Of a stretch of DNA of 64,000 bases, positions 45,023 to 57,411 are shown in pieces (position 1 is the stretch's first letter; the number at the start of each line of letters is the position of its first letter). A program made the position numbers and the translations under genes. A model generated the notes under the pieces. That model was given only the letters and a program-made list of their open reading frames with translations. It was not told the origin of the DNA and made no database searches. This stretch comes from Platycnemis pennipes (Eukaryota > Arthropoda > Insecta > Odonata > Platycnemididae), in assembly GCA_933228895.1 (NCBI GenBank), contig OW121856.1, positions 108,785,027-108,849,026 of the forward strand, read 5' to 3'.

Positions 45023-45222
45023 AAGGTGTAATGCAGATGCACTTTCCGTACACATTTCGATGATCCCATTTCTGAGGAGACAAGGAACACAGAATCATTT
45101 CACATTCTTATCATGCACAGCTCTGCACATAAACCATGTGAGCAAAGAGTAAAACCATAAAACAGAAATGCAAGTGTAAACAGTTGAAGTCGATTAATGA
45201 CACCAGTATTCACCGGAAATCA

Positions 45223-45394
45223 GGGCCCGTATTCTCGTTTGAAACGCAACCTCGGTTATCTCCCCAGCAACGAAACCGAGGTTGCGTTTCATTGATTTCC
45301 TCATTAGAATGTTTACAAAAAGTTGACGCGAGTCCCGAAAAACCTATGTTATCCCTTGGATACCAGGAGAGTTTCAGAAAGAGAATAAGGACCC
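45223..45394. mobile_element. 172-bp MITE, Harbinger-like ends
   Basis: Left end GGGCCCGTATTCTCGTTTGA and right end TTTCAGAAAGAGAATAAGGACCC are imperfect inverted repeats. Inside, GAAACGCAACCTCGGTT is itself followed by its inverted copy 18 bases later. No coding. Confidence 0.6.
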
Positions 45395-45396
45395 AG

Positions 45397-47353
45397 GGGC
45401 CTGATTCTGGTTCTTTCTGGCTATAGCCAGCGCGATTTGTCGAAAATATTGGCGAACGGAGTGCGCATTCGTATTCTCATTTTCATTCGCTAGCTATTTC
45501 GCCAGGAATGCTTCGCTTCGTCCATCTGGCGACAAAAAAGTTATTCTCGTTCTGTCTGGCGAACATATAGCGAATGTAAACATTCGCCAAGAGCGAATTT
45601 CGCAAGCGACGACAATGAAGTCGCTCTAGCGGCTTAGCGAAAGAATTGACGAGAGACCGACTCGTGATTTAATTACCGCTATACACCATTATTATGTTAC
45701 ATTTTTCATCCCAATTAGTCTAATTGTTATTAATATGTTTGGCATACAACTAGTGTGTTGCTTTACTCGTCTTGTCGTTCTATGTAATTAAATAAATGGG
45801 AATAGAAGTGTGTTTGCATTTGAATGAACCGCGAAGCGTTTGTTTGATAAGCGTATTGTACTACCGTGGGTGTGCTGTTTTTTCTGAGCGTATTCTTGTG
45901 TTGGATTACTTGAGAAAACTTGTTGTTTTGGTTCTTTTGATTGTGAACGTTTCACCAGAAACAATAAGAAAGAGACTGACGCGGGGGTAGAAAGATAGGA
46001 ACGCAACAGGTAAGGCAAGAAGCAGAGGTTTATATACCTATGAGTAAAAGTTTTGATGAACATTTTGAAATAGCATTTGGATCTACAACTTCACTATTAT
46101 GCATTAAGGACGAGAATGGCGGCCCTAGTGCCAATGCTAAATGCGTTAGCCGTGGAGGTGGAAGAAAATGAAGAGGCTGCTGTTGTGTGTTCTCTGAGGG
46201 ATCGAAGCAACGCATTCAATCTCTAAGATGAGCGGTTTATCTGTATTTTCGCTATCTGCCAGCCTCTACCATTGAAGTTTTGACTTGTTTTTCCTTGCAC
46301 ACCACTCAGGCGCCCGGCAGCAAACTCTTTATGTGCTATCACGTAGTCAACTAAATAATTCAGCTGAGCTCCAGAGGCTCGGGCGTTTTTACGCTCTGTC
46401 TTTACTAAAAAAATAAGAAACTAGTATTTAACTCATGATTAGTTAAAAAATTATCCAAAATTGGCTTTTAAATTTGTTACATTTCGTCAAAACTCGTATG
46501 TACTACTTAAGGACAAACACTGAGAACGAACCTTGATACTGTTAAATTATGGATAGGATTATAATAGGTTATATGATAATAATTTGTGGAAGTATAAGGA
46601 TATCGTGCCTTATAGTTGTCCTCTGAGTGAATATACCACATCAAACACCGTTGACACACGCACACAAAAGAAACAAAATCATTTACTGACGTTCCTATAA
46701 AAGATGTTTCAATCGACTCTAACTTCATGAAAAGTATTACATACATGAGTGATACCATCGTTAGCAGTAACAAACACGAAAATAAAAATGGTAAATTCAC
46801 GAACTACTTAGCTTTGCATTGAAAATACTAATCCATAAGTTTCACCGGAGTGACTTTTGGACTCATCGCGTATATCTCTGAAAATATGACAAACAAAGAG
46901 AATGGTTTTCTGTTCAACTACGGAAAACGACTAATGAATTAAAAGTATTGTGCAACAATAATAAGTGTAACAATTTGATAGTTTCACCAAATAAACAAAA
47001 CATGACAATATATTCTAGAAATATGATTTGAACTTAACACCGTGCCTCGCGCTGTTCAATTGATTCTGACTGCGGAGACAAAGTGTGTTGATCGCTGAAA
47101 CTTTCTTACACTCCCGCTGGGTTTTCATCATAGGTTTTCATACCTTTCCATAAATAGTCATCATGCCCATTGACTTATGGGTAATTCGTCATTGCTTACG
47201 TCACAATCTTTCGCCAAGAAACGAAGATACCCGAACTGAAGCGATAGGCGGGGCGAAAAGAACGAGAATAATCGCGGAGAAAATTTTCGCTTCGCTTCGA
47301 GTTGCCGTGGCGAAGCGAAGACCCGGGCGAAAGGAGAACGAGAATCGACGCCC
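45397..47353 (+). mobile_element. PIF/Harbinger-like element, truncated transposase
   Basis: The ends GGGCCTGATTCTGGTTC (from about 45397) and GAACGAGAATCGACGCCC (to 47353) are inverted repeats. Both subterminal zones are rich in TTCGCC/GGCGAA words (45440-45640 and 47210-47335). A plus-strand frame at 46116 resembles a Harbinger transposase N-terminus. The rest is AT-rich and non-coding. Confidence 0.55.
46116..46283 (+). pseudogene. Harbinger-like transposase N-terminus
   Basis: The ATG-started frame gives MAALVPMLNALAVEVEE, a CSLRDRSNAFNL block, a stop, then DERFICIF. The 'RDRSNPFE.xDERF...FRLSK' signature of the family is recognisable across the stop. No further conserved block is clear downstream. 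Confidence 0.5.
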
Positions 47354-47480
47354 AGGACAGACTGGTCACCGTATACAGTAACGTTTCATTGTTGCTCGGT
47401 ACAACCAAAAAATATGGGATGAATTGGAAGTATTGACAAAATATCACATGGCATGGAATTGGACGGGGAATTAAATTCTA

Positions 47481-48043
47481 AAGCCTGAATCACACGATCA
47501 TTTTTTACGTCCCTTTTCAGGGATAGCTCAAATGATAGCTTAAAAATGATCGTCTGACTTGATCACTTCACGGATAGCGGCAATGATAGGGATCGCTATC
47601 CCTTTTTTCGTCATTTGAGCACTTTTTTCCGTCCCTCGGGCCTTATAAGTGCTTCCGTCATTTAGCCAATCGGAGCGCACGCTCAGAGAAGAGTGGAGTA
47701 GATTACCGTATTAAAAAGTAATATGTCGCGAACAGAAATGTATTCCTCCACAAATTTTAGTAAATATGATTAATGCCATACCTATGTATTCCTTGTCACT
47801 GGACCGCCATTCCAATATTCACAGATATCAAGGTATTGTTTATTTACGTTTTGTTGTTATTGACGACGAAATAAATACACAAAAGATATGGAATTAGAGA
47901 ACTAAGAGAAGGATTGGTAAAAATGATCGTGTAAGCGGCGAAATGATAGCTTGAGCTATCATTTTTGCGGTCCCTGAAAACTATAGCTATTAAATGATGA
48001 TGATTAAAGGGACGAGAAAAATGATCGTGTGATGATTCGGGCT
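47481..48043. mobile_element. 563-bp MITE with ATGATCGTGT subterminal repeats
   Basis: Left end AAGCCTGAATCACACGATCA and right end GATCGTGTGATGATTCGGGCTT are inverted repeats. AAATGATCGT and GCTATC/GATAGC words recur inward on both sides. No coding frame. Confidence 0.65.
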
Positions 48044-49105
48044 TAAGACAAATTGCTTTCATTGTTGAAAAATCATTCAACTCATTTTCTGAAACAATGG
48101 GGAAATTGCATGAAATTTGTTTCTCAAAGATTAATGATGTACTTGATGCGAAATTTTCTCACTAATTTAAATATATATGCCAAGTTTTTCTACACCCACC
48201 ACAAAGATTATTAAATAATATTAAAATATTCTCGAAAATCGACGAAAGTGACGTGACCTGAAATGCCTTCTGACGTCACTGCACGGTATAGGTTCCATAT
48301 TACTACGGAGATAGACATTTAATTTTAAAAGAAAACGAAGTGAATATATTGTTTTCAGGTTTTTAGCCGTTTCTCGAAAGAAACAATGACTGAAAAAAAT
48401 ACTTAAAAAAGCACATATTGACAATTTTCTTTGGTTGACTCCCTTATGGCGGCGTGCTTCTTAAAAAAACCAGCGATTGCATAGACGTAGTAGAAATTCT
48501 TGGGCACTAAACAGGCATTATATAAGTAATGGACGATTTGCTCGTTACCATCCAAACCACGTAAATATAAAATCGAAATACAATCGTTTATTGCACTTAA
48601 CAAATGAGATAAATACATACGTTATCGCCAAGTATTCATTTAACAAGTTAACTCCACGCATATACAGATAAACAACGCCCTTAGTGATACCGTGCCGTGA
48701 CGTCATGCGATGACGTCGTGTTTTAAGCTGCCGAAAAAGTACAATTTTCAAAGAGTAATATCTTTGTGACGCAACTTAATTCTCCAGGAAAATTTTCGCC
48801 AAGCACATTTTAGCTATAATAAACTTCACATGGAAATAGTTATAAAAAAGAGTGCATGTTCCCCACTGCAAGCTAACCGTGCTCTTGCGCACCCAGTAAG
48901 TAACCCAAAACAACTGAACAACGAAATTGACCTAGTAAATTTCTCGTACACAATGGCTCGAATAAAATCGTACTGCAGCTTACTGCAGCACCTCTCACTA
49001 ATTACGAATATGCAATGTCCTCCAATATACCCACCATGGATTCTGACAACCACTTTCATAGACGGACCAATCTGTTTGTCCCCCTTTGTGATTGCGCCAA
49101 GGAAC
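48044..49105. other. no recognisable gene
   Basis: AT-rich. GTGACGTCA-type words occur at 48250, 48700 and 48711. No domain. Confidence 0.4.
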
Positions 49106-49310
49106 TACGCTGTCTCCGCTGTGATTGGACGAAGTGGATGACGTACGAGTCCTATGCGCACCCACTTAACCGAAATGGTTATAAATATCAGTTTTCTGCC
49201 GTTTATAACTCGAGAATCGCAAGATGGATCAAATGATGGAAAAATTAGTTTTTTTTTAATGTTTTAAACTCTCTCAGATTCGGAATTAAAAATGTGGTAA
49301 ACGATGCCAT
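49106..49310 (-). mobile_element. MITE family 1, partial diverged copy
   Basis: Aligned with 14160-14377 in the same orientation: GTGATTGGACGAAGT, then CCCACTTAACCGAAATGGTT, ATAACTCGAGAAT and a GTGGTAAACGATGCCATCC end. The left half is not recognisable. Confidence 0.55.
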
Positions 49311-49376
49311 CCTTTGGACAATGAGTCGAGAGTGAAATAAAGGGTTCGAGTACCGGTCAAAGCCATCGTGCACTCT

Positions 49377-50249
49377 ACATCCACATAATACCCTTGAGGC
49401 CGCCATAAAGGTGTGTGGCCGGGGGGGAGTTCTCTCCAAACATGCACTACATATCATGCATAAAAAGGATTAGCATTTATATACTGTTCTAAACTACACT
49501 ATTTAAAAAAAGATAAATATTACAGGGCAAACACGCAAAAACATGCTGTTAGTTGGGTTAGCTTCAAGTCCTTATACCAACATGCAGCTACCAATGTTGT
49601 CCATTACTACATTCGTATTGGATATATTTACAGCTATTCATATCCCTAATAGTACGAGGAAAAAAGGACATTTTGAATCTGTCAGTTGGGCAATCAATTT
49701 CTCTAATTTTGTGATCATGGTCCAGTCTACCATAATAAGTTGGGGTTCGCAAAATATTTTTAACATCATATTCCAAATGAGGTCTAACAAGGGAAAAGTA
49801 TCTGATTTCTCGTACATGATCGTCACATTTACCCAGTACTCTTTTGACGAATCCCAGTTTATGATTTGCTTGACCCATTATTTCACGTATGTGTTTACCC
49901 CAGGAAAGATCATTTGTCAGTCTTATTCCAAGGTATTTAATGGATTCCACGTTTGTTAATTCATTATTACTTATTTTGTAAGTGCTAGGAGGAGAGCTAT
50001 TCTTTTTCCAAAAATTCATTACAAGGCATTTTGAAAATTTGATTCTAACTGCCATGTATCACACCAATTTTCAATTTATTTTAGGCCATCATTTAAATAT
50101 TCTTTATCGTTTGGGAACAGCATTTCCCTGTGAATTTCTGCGTCATCGGCAAATAGACGAAGATTACTTTTTACCACCTTATTGATATCATTTATGCACA
50201 GAAGTAACAGGAGTGGACCTATCACACTACCTTGTGGGACACCCGAACA
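49377..50249 (-). mobile_element. LINE-B with internal coding deletion
   Basis: Tail and hairpin (49380-49435), 3' UTR, then a 155-codon frame (49588-50055). In it RPHLEY is joined directly to DVKNILRTPTYYG, deleting about 70 residues of the RT C-terminus without breaking the frame. Further upstream lie codons for LRLFADDAEIHREM and SGVPQGSVIGPLLLLL (50100-50240), after which the copy is truncated. Confidence 0.75.
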
Positions 50250-50647
50250 ATCGTTGGTATGTGGAGGACGGGGCCCGAGAGAATGTAAGACCAAGCAGGG
50301 GGGCGTCGGAAGGGCTTTGAGAGAGGGCTCGCTTAGAGCCCAGCGAAATATTATGAAGAGGGACTAAGTCGGCTGTCGTCGGACCGGAGAAAAATGTATC
50401 AGAGGCCGAGTCAAGGAAGGGAGGGGGGAAAGGAAGGGGGTTGGTGGGAGGGGGATGGAGGGAGGGGAAAGGGTCTGAAGGCGGATGCATTTCGAAGTTC
50501 GAGAGCTACGACTTTATGTATTCCCTGATTTCTTCCGACACTCAAATTGATAGTAAAACTCAGCGTTATGCTACTTGAATGCCCTCTATTCTATGCCATC
50601 CCATGTATTGTCATCATGTCATCAATTATAGAATATCATCAATGTAT
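50250..50647. other. no gene; G-rich tract
   Basis: A GGGAGG-rich stretch at 50395-50475, then AT-rich sequence. No domain. Confidence 0.4.
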
Positions 50648-51118
50648 CATTGTCACATAGCAGGTTGGAATTTATACTTAATCTCCTAAATAAATTCCAA
50701 GAAAATATTTTCAGTTATGGCGTTAAAAATATTTTGCGGACCCCAACTGACTATGGTAGACTGGACCATAATCACTAAATTAGAGAAATTGATTGGAAAA
50801 CTGAGAAATTCAAAATGCCCTTTTTTCCTCGAAGGTACAATTAGGGGATATGAATAGCGGTAAATATATCCAATTCGAGTGTAGCAATGGATAACATTCG
50901 TAGCTGCATGTTGGTGTAAGGACGTGAAGGTAACCCAACTAACAGCACGTTGTTGCATTCGTAGTTTGCTATTTTTATCTTTTTAAATATTGCAGCTCAG
51001 ACTAATATATTAATACTGATCCTTTTAAATGCATGATATGTAGTGCATGTTTGGTGAGAATTCACACCCTGCCACACATCTTTGAGGTGACTTGCAGGGT
51101 GTTATGTAGATGTATATG
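50648..51118 (+). mobile_element. LINE-B 3' copy
   Basis: Starts CAGGTTGGAATTTATACTTA within the RT end, continues through decayed FKMPFFPR codons, the UTR and the hairpin CCCTGCCACACATCTTTGAG...GTGACTTGCAGGG, then the TGTAGATGTATATGTAGATG tail. Confidence 0.75.
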
Positions 51119-53022
51119 TAGATGTATCTCCCCTCCCCTACAGTTCGTGGATGCGTAAGCCAGTCGCTAGGCACCGCAGCCGGTCGACTGAAAGACGGCC
51201 TCGCACCCTTTTTGTCTTTCTTTCGAGTTTTGCGCCAGTAGCGGACTTGCGTGTGTTAAAGATTAAGCATAGGTCGACTGATGTACTAGAAACAACCTCC
51301 TCTTAGATCTTCAATGACAACTGATTTCATAAAATCATTTTTTTTAGAACAACTGGCCTTTTCACTGGCGCGGTGAAGCCATAGATGTATATGTTCATGT
51401 TGGCGGGATATTTGTTTTTATCCTCATCATTGCAAACTTAATAACTAGTTTGATGCTCATTCGAAGAAAATTACTTAACACAACGGATAATTAAAATTCT
51501 ACGCCAATAGAAACTTTGGTTTTCTATGTCTATTTATCTATTCGCTAATAAATGATTTAATTTTAAAACTTAATCGCTTTGCCATAACAAAAGTTAAAGC
51601 TAACTTATTTCCACATGAAAGATAGTTTTTTTCGGAACAGATAAAGATAACCAATAAAGATACTCAAGTAAATTTTATTCAGGATGATTGACATCTATGG
51701 CTTGGACAGTTAAAAGCAAAGAAAAAATACTGAAGTGACTAATTAAATTTTTTCACTTTATTGAAATATTTACAAGTTTCTTTTGCCATTATTTGCCAGA
51801 ATAACCATATCTTAAATAGCGGAAACGATTAACATATGCTATTATTTTGAATTTATGGACGCAGGTGATCATTTAGTATCCAACATACAATCGTGTTTAA
51901 TAACATGTCTTCTAATTTAATTTCTCTCCAAATAGAACAAAGACAGAAATATGTACAGCCAGTCAACTATGACGGCCATAATTGTTAATAGTCAGAGAAT
52001 AAAATGGATACGTGCATTTTGAGAACACACATATAGCTCGTGTACTACTGCGAAAAATGTCAACTGTTTATCTAAACACTGGATTTAGGAGTCTCCTTAA
52101 GGACTTAGTTAAGGGCAGGCATCTTACATGTTTGTGTATATACGTAAGATGACTGTAAAGAGTAAGATGGTTGCCTCACTATCCGTGAGCATGCGTCCCA
52201 ACCCTTGAAGGCCATGCACAGCGAATGGCGAAGCTGAAACCAGAATCGAAAAAAAGAGGAGAAGAGGAAAGAAATAGAAGCAAGCAGCCGAAGATAGGCC
52301 GAGCAAGACTCGCATCCGACCCACTGATTCGCCTCCCTCGCCGTGTGCGCGGCTGGCTAGCGGGCCTCTCTGCCCTCCCCCCCCCCCCCCCCACCTGCCG
52401 CGAGAGATTTTATGCGCCATTTCTCTCCCTCGCCGCATATCCGTCACTTGTTTCCGCCACCTCGGCCACGAGGGGGCGGCACAAAACCCTGTTCCTTATC
52501 GCACCGCCAACGCGCGGCCGTTGCTTGATTTATTCGAAGCAGCGGAAAGAAAAAAAAAGAAATATTTGACAGTAAGGAACGCCGCGGACTGTTCCCTTTG
52601 GGTTGGTACACGCATTCATCTCGCCCTTGCGGGCAAATCCGAAGGGGTCACTTTCTGCGATTTCAAAATGCGATGCGTGATTCACGGTCGTCCCTCCGCG
52701 GCGCGTGATTCGCGATCACTCCAATCACGCGCCTCCGTGCTCGCAGGCGATGCGTGTGTCCAAGCTGCTCTCAAAGAGAACCAAGCACTCTGACATCCGC
52801 GATGGATGGTATACTTCGTGGGCCGCATTCCCTAAGCAAACTGGACAGGGCGATAAGTGATTAAAACTTCCGTAGACCGCGACACTGATAATGAAATAAT
52901 ATCTTTGGGATACTATTCTCCGTGTCAGACAACGGCTATAAACCGACGTTTCCCCTTCAGCGCCGAGTGCTTCTTCAGGGAAAGGCCCGTGGGATGTCGT
53001 TGAGGGATGGAAGTCACTGTTC
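51119..53022. other. no recognisable gene
   Basis: AT-rich to 52150, then a GC-rich island (52280-52800) with a C-run at 52377-52392. Open frames in the island on both strands are compositional. Confidence 0.4.
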
Positions 53023-53518
53023 CTGGGGGTTGTTTTGTAATCTCACTTTAGTGAGAATACGTCATAAAATGTCACTTTTTCGTAGTTAAACTCCGCCACC
53101 CAGGCGGCGTGACCATCTTCGGATCTCAAGCGGTGAACTTCCGGTCATGTGCTGGTCTTTTAGACGATTCATCCGCTCTGATCCGTATCCTTCGACTCTT
53201 GATTCGTTTCATTATCTGCGCCTGCCATTAGTTCCCATCTCATCTTCATAAAGAACGTGAAATGGAGCCACCATCATTTCCACTTGAAGCTTGAGTTGGA
53301 AAAAAAGCAAGATCGAGAAAGATACGAACGATTTTGAATTGTATTTTTGGAATTTGCACAACGTGAAGAACTTCAGCACACCGAGATCGGCAACAGATAG
53401 CAATACCGACGGAAGCTTCGACAATTCACGAACCGTTCGTGAGCCGATCATTAAGAGAGCGAAACGGATCTCCCGCAAAGAGTCATTAAAAAGGTGAGAT
53501 TACAAAATAACCCCCCTG
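53023..53518 (+). mobile_element. MITE family 2, copy 2
   Basis: Aligns along its whole length with 22077-22581; ends GGGGGTTGTTTTGTAATCTC and GTGAGATTACAAAATAACCC. Differs by scattered substitutions and a small deletion near 53470. Confidence 0.8.
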
Positions 53519-53607
53519 AGTCCTCCTCGATAAACCATCGACTCCTATATCGCTTCTGAAGGAGCGATACCTCGTCTTTCGACGGCCGTCACATCGGTGT
53601 CACAACC

Positions 53608-53690
53608 TGCAATCGACTTTATCGACTTTCACTCGACTATAATCGACTTTATCGACTTTTAATCGACTTTTACTTTAATTCGACTTCACT
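53608..53690. repeat. minisatellite, ATCGACTTT units
   Basis: ATCGACTTT / ATCGACTTTTA and TCGACTATA variants repeat about eight times. Confidence 0.7.
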
Positions 53691-54251
53691 TCAGATTTTT
53701 TCCACGTGACATGGACGAAATGTCACCCAGGAAACCCGGTGCTCACCTCCTTCTGCCAAGGGTACCCTTTCTTGCCCACTCTTGATGATTTTCCGGACTG
53801 TAGTTTTGAGTTGAAGACGGAAATAGCTCCTTCCTATTTTGAGAAATCTCGCAAAGTGTTTTGACAAAGGTACCTGAGGTATCTTTCACTTCTTCTCTTA
53901 AAAAAGGCACCGGTTTCGAATCCCGTTAAATATGGATTTTGTTCTTTGTGGATATTCTGCTATGAATTGAATAGAGTATCACTCAATACGTCCCTCGATT
54001 CTAATGCATGCATATACTTTTTCAATGTTAAAAACCCATTCTTTTCTGGAACCCATAGTGTCCCTATCTTTGTGTTGGTGTCTTCCAATCTTTCAATGAT
54101 TTTGAATTATTGACAATACTTTTTTTCTTCTCTTTTCATCTGTTAACTCTGCCTGGTAGTCGATTTAGATATAGCTGTTCCAAATTAAAACTAGTAATAT
54201 ATTTAAGTCTAGAATGTCAACTGTATTTCTCTACCTGCGTCTTTCAGTATA
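53691..54251. other. no recognisable feature
   Basis: AT-rich; a GGTTTCGAATCCC word at 53910 is an isolated B-box-like match. Confidence 0.4.
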
Positions 54252-54787
54252 ATGGGGTCGTTTACCATATTTTTATTGCCGAATCTGATAGAGATTGTGA
54301 AATAAAAAGACTCGTATTTTTCCGTTTTTTGATCCGTCAATTATTTCTTGAGTTATAAGCGGCGAAAAACTGATGTCTTTAACCCTTTCGGAAAAGTGGT
54401 CGTGGTGCAACCTCTGACGCCATTGACTTCGTCCAATCACAACTGAGCCCGCGAAGCTACTTCGCCTTATGGCAATGGGGGGGACACAGCTGACTCTGCC
54501 AATAGGAGCAGTTGCGACAGGATCTGTGCGAGCAGACCTTCTGAGAACCCTCCTCCACTCCCTTCCCTTCCCCTAAAAGCAGTCAAGGACGGGAGCAGAA
54601 TGACTTAAATGATATCACAGCAGCTTTTTTGGTGGGCGTCACCTTTTTTTTTTTTTTACTAATTTTTGATTTATTAGTGAATGGTTGTGGTTAGAAGATT
54701 AATTTTTTCACTAAAATTCGTTTTTCGTTTCCATCTAACAACGTCGCGTACATAATTGCGATTTCGGTTCTGAGTAAACGCCCCCAT
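54252..54787 (+). mobile_element. MITE family 1, copy 3
   Basis: Starts AATGGGGTCGTTTACCATAT and ends TGAGTAAACGCCCCCAT; the same orientation and length as 6556-7087. Confidence 0.75.
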
Positions 54788-55735
54788 CAGCTGGAAAAGA
54801 TAAGTACCAACCAAATATCAGCCTACGAAGGCGTATATAGAAATTGGTGAAGCATTTTTTCGCGACAGTAATTTGCAGATTGAACATGGTATCAAAGACA
54901 CTTCCAGGAGAGGAGATCTTGCAAATGAAGATTTCCCAATAGTGGGGAATGAAGTTGCTTTGAGGGTACAAGTGGTGTGGGTCGGACGCGCTTGACATAT
55001 GCACGCGAGACAGACAAAGGTGAGGTTTTGAAGGCCGCAACGGCAGACTGGAGAAGGAGTGTTATGAGGTGGGGCCGAGTGTGCTGACAGGTGGCAGAGT
55101 GGAATTGAAAGCGAACTGGATGGAGTGGAGTGGATGTCGCTTGCACCGACGGAAGGAAGCGTAATTCATACGAAATGAAGAATGAATCAAGCTGCGCTGA
55201 CAGTCAAGGTTATAAATCGTAGGTGAAATATGATCACACTTATTCTGCCATGGCCAGGAAGGAACCAATACCTTTACGACTCAGGGATTGATAAAATATA
55301 GTATAGTAAAATAGCCAAAATAAGACCCAGATTCGAGCTAGCGTCTTTCATTAGAAATACCTTCTAAAATTGATGAGACCTGTTTATAAAATATTTTGAA
55401 GTTCTAACAGCGAGCTAATTTCGTCTAAGAGAATTAGTTTTCACAAATATTGCCAAGTCACCCAAAATTTAGTGTTATGCCAATGTATGGCGATGCTTAA
55501 GAGAGGCGTCTTTAGTTTTTTCCAGAATGTAAACAAACGGCCTTCTTGAGGCAAAATTCAACATTCCTTTTACGTGTTTGGACTCTTATCGGTAACGGCT
55601 AAAAATCTATTACGTACGTTTTCAATCCATATGAAGATAAAGTTTCTGTTACCTATGAGTATTTGCTATTGACGACTTAAAACATGCGCAAAAATAAAAC
55701 ATGTCAGGATATTGTAAAATGATGCAACTAATTGG
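54788..55735. other. no recognisable feature
   Basis: Open frames up to 101 codons without a domain. Confidence 0.4.
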
Positions 55736-55794
55736 GATGTGTCCCCACTTTTGTCTACTAGAAGCTTTTTGAACCTTAGTAATTCATATAATCG

Positions 55795-56140
55795 TAATGA
55801 AGCGAGAATGATGAAGATAAAATGGATCGACCGAGTGACAAATGAAGTCCTAAGAAGAGTCGGAGAAAAGAGAAGTCTGCTGAAAACTCTAAAAAGAAGA
55901 CAACTTAATCAGCCATATCTTGAGACACGATGGTCTGATGAAGATAATCTTCGAGGGAAAAGTGAGCGGGAAAAATGGGAAAGGCAGGCCTCGTATGAGA
56001 TACATGGAACAGGTCGTGAGTGACGTGAAAGAGAGGAGCTACGTCAATATGAAGAAGTTGGCCGATAGAAAAATCGAGTGGAGGGCTGCGTCAAACCAAT
56101 CTTAGGATTGTCGACCCTTGATGATGATGATGATAAAGAA
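55795..56140 (+). mobile_element. endonuclease-reverse transcriptase LINE, 3' end
   Basis: Frame pieces give MMKIKWIDRVTNEVLRRVGE, LLKTLKRRQLN, then (one frame over) RHDGLMKIIFEGKVSGKNGK, GRPRMRYMEQVVSDVKER and ADRKIEWRAASNQS-stop. These are the known C-terminal blocks of insect 'endonuclease-reverse transcriptase' LINEs. It ends in CCTTGATGATGATGATGATA, the simple repeat tail. A frameshift near 55935 and 5' truncation make it inactive. Confidence 0.8.
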
Positions 56141-57411
56141 GTGGGTTCACATTAAAAAAAAAAACAGCTCAAAATCAAGCTATTATGTTGCCGTGACATT
56201 CAAAACGAAGTCACCAAACAGCAATCGTGTTAACGGACCAACGGTGGCCTGCAATCCGATTGGACGACGAGGTCTGGCCCGTTTTCTCGAGGGAGATTCC
56301 TATCCTGCAGAAACTTGACCCTACACTTTTGTGTCATTTCTTCCTCGGTCTCCCTTGAGAGTCAGGGAGGGACGGAGGGAGAGAAAGGGCACGACCTTAG
56401 ATTTATTTTTATAATCCGAGGCCCGGATGCATTCTGATCACGCACGGCGGCGGCGGCGCGGTAAAAGGAAATACATCTAAATCTGTCTCTCTCTCGGCTG
56501 TGAAGGCCTCTCCTTCCAGCCTGACCCCGCATGATTTAAGGAGGACAGCTAATGAGAAGAATCCTAATGGATCCACTCGACTCCTCCTCCAAAGGGGGCG
56601 CCACGGACGCAAGGGGGCAGTGGGAGGGACCGCGGGGCCCAAACCCCGGCCTCTTTCAAGGGAGCGCTGTGGGAATCGGGTGGACCTATTGGCCCAGAAG
56701 GAGAGCGGCGATCCTGGGAAGGAGGGAACACTTCCGACAGATTACCTGTGGCCACTGAAGACCGCATCCGGAAGCGAAAAGGACATCCAGCGAAAGAGGG
56801 CGAAGTGATGGAGGCAATTTTTCCACCCCAGTGCTTCAGGAGAAGCAATTTCTCCGGTCTTTAATTATCCTTCAGGACCAATTCATTAAAAAAATAGTGA
56901 CTGCAATAAATTGCAGCGGAGGTACGTACGAGTGGAAGTCAGAATAGGTACAATAGATTTCGAAATGGAAATTAGAATGGATACTGTGATTTTTATGGTG
57001 ACGCATGGATGTAAATTTATTAACAGAATGGGCTCTAAATAAAAATATTATATTAATTTCTATTTACTAACATTTCGTTGTAATTTATACCAAACATTCC
57101 TCGTTACTTGATTGCTTAATATTTACCTCGGGATGGTTGTATTCCGACTCTTGGTTTCATGTAATCAGTGCTAAAACGGGGTAGTTTCTTTGCATGACTG
57201 CGAAGCAGTGATTGTTTTCCCTGATTGATAACGCATCCTGGTGATAGGTTCACCCCCTGCCATACACACTCTTGTTGTGGTTTGAATTATTAACTGAATG
57301 AGTATTAATTTGTCTTCCATTGTCTTAATTTCTTCTGTCCTGATGATGATACAGTTTAGTGAAAAATTATGTCAAACGTCATTATCTGTTTAGCAACTTT
57401 AGGAATATGTA
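56141..57411. other. no recognisable gene
   Basis: A GC-rich stretch at 56340-56810 includes a short GGC repeat (56448). A weak LINE hairpin relic (CCCCTGCCATACACACTCTT) lies at 57252-57275. Confidence 0.4.

Noticed and set aside
52124..52793. Open frames on both strands in a GC-rich patch
   Set aside because: Multiple overlapping frames around a C-run with no recognisable domain. Composition explains them.
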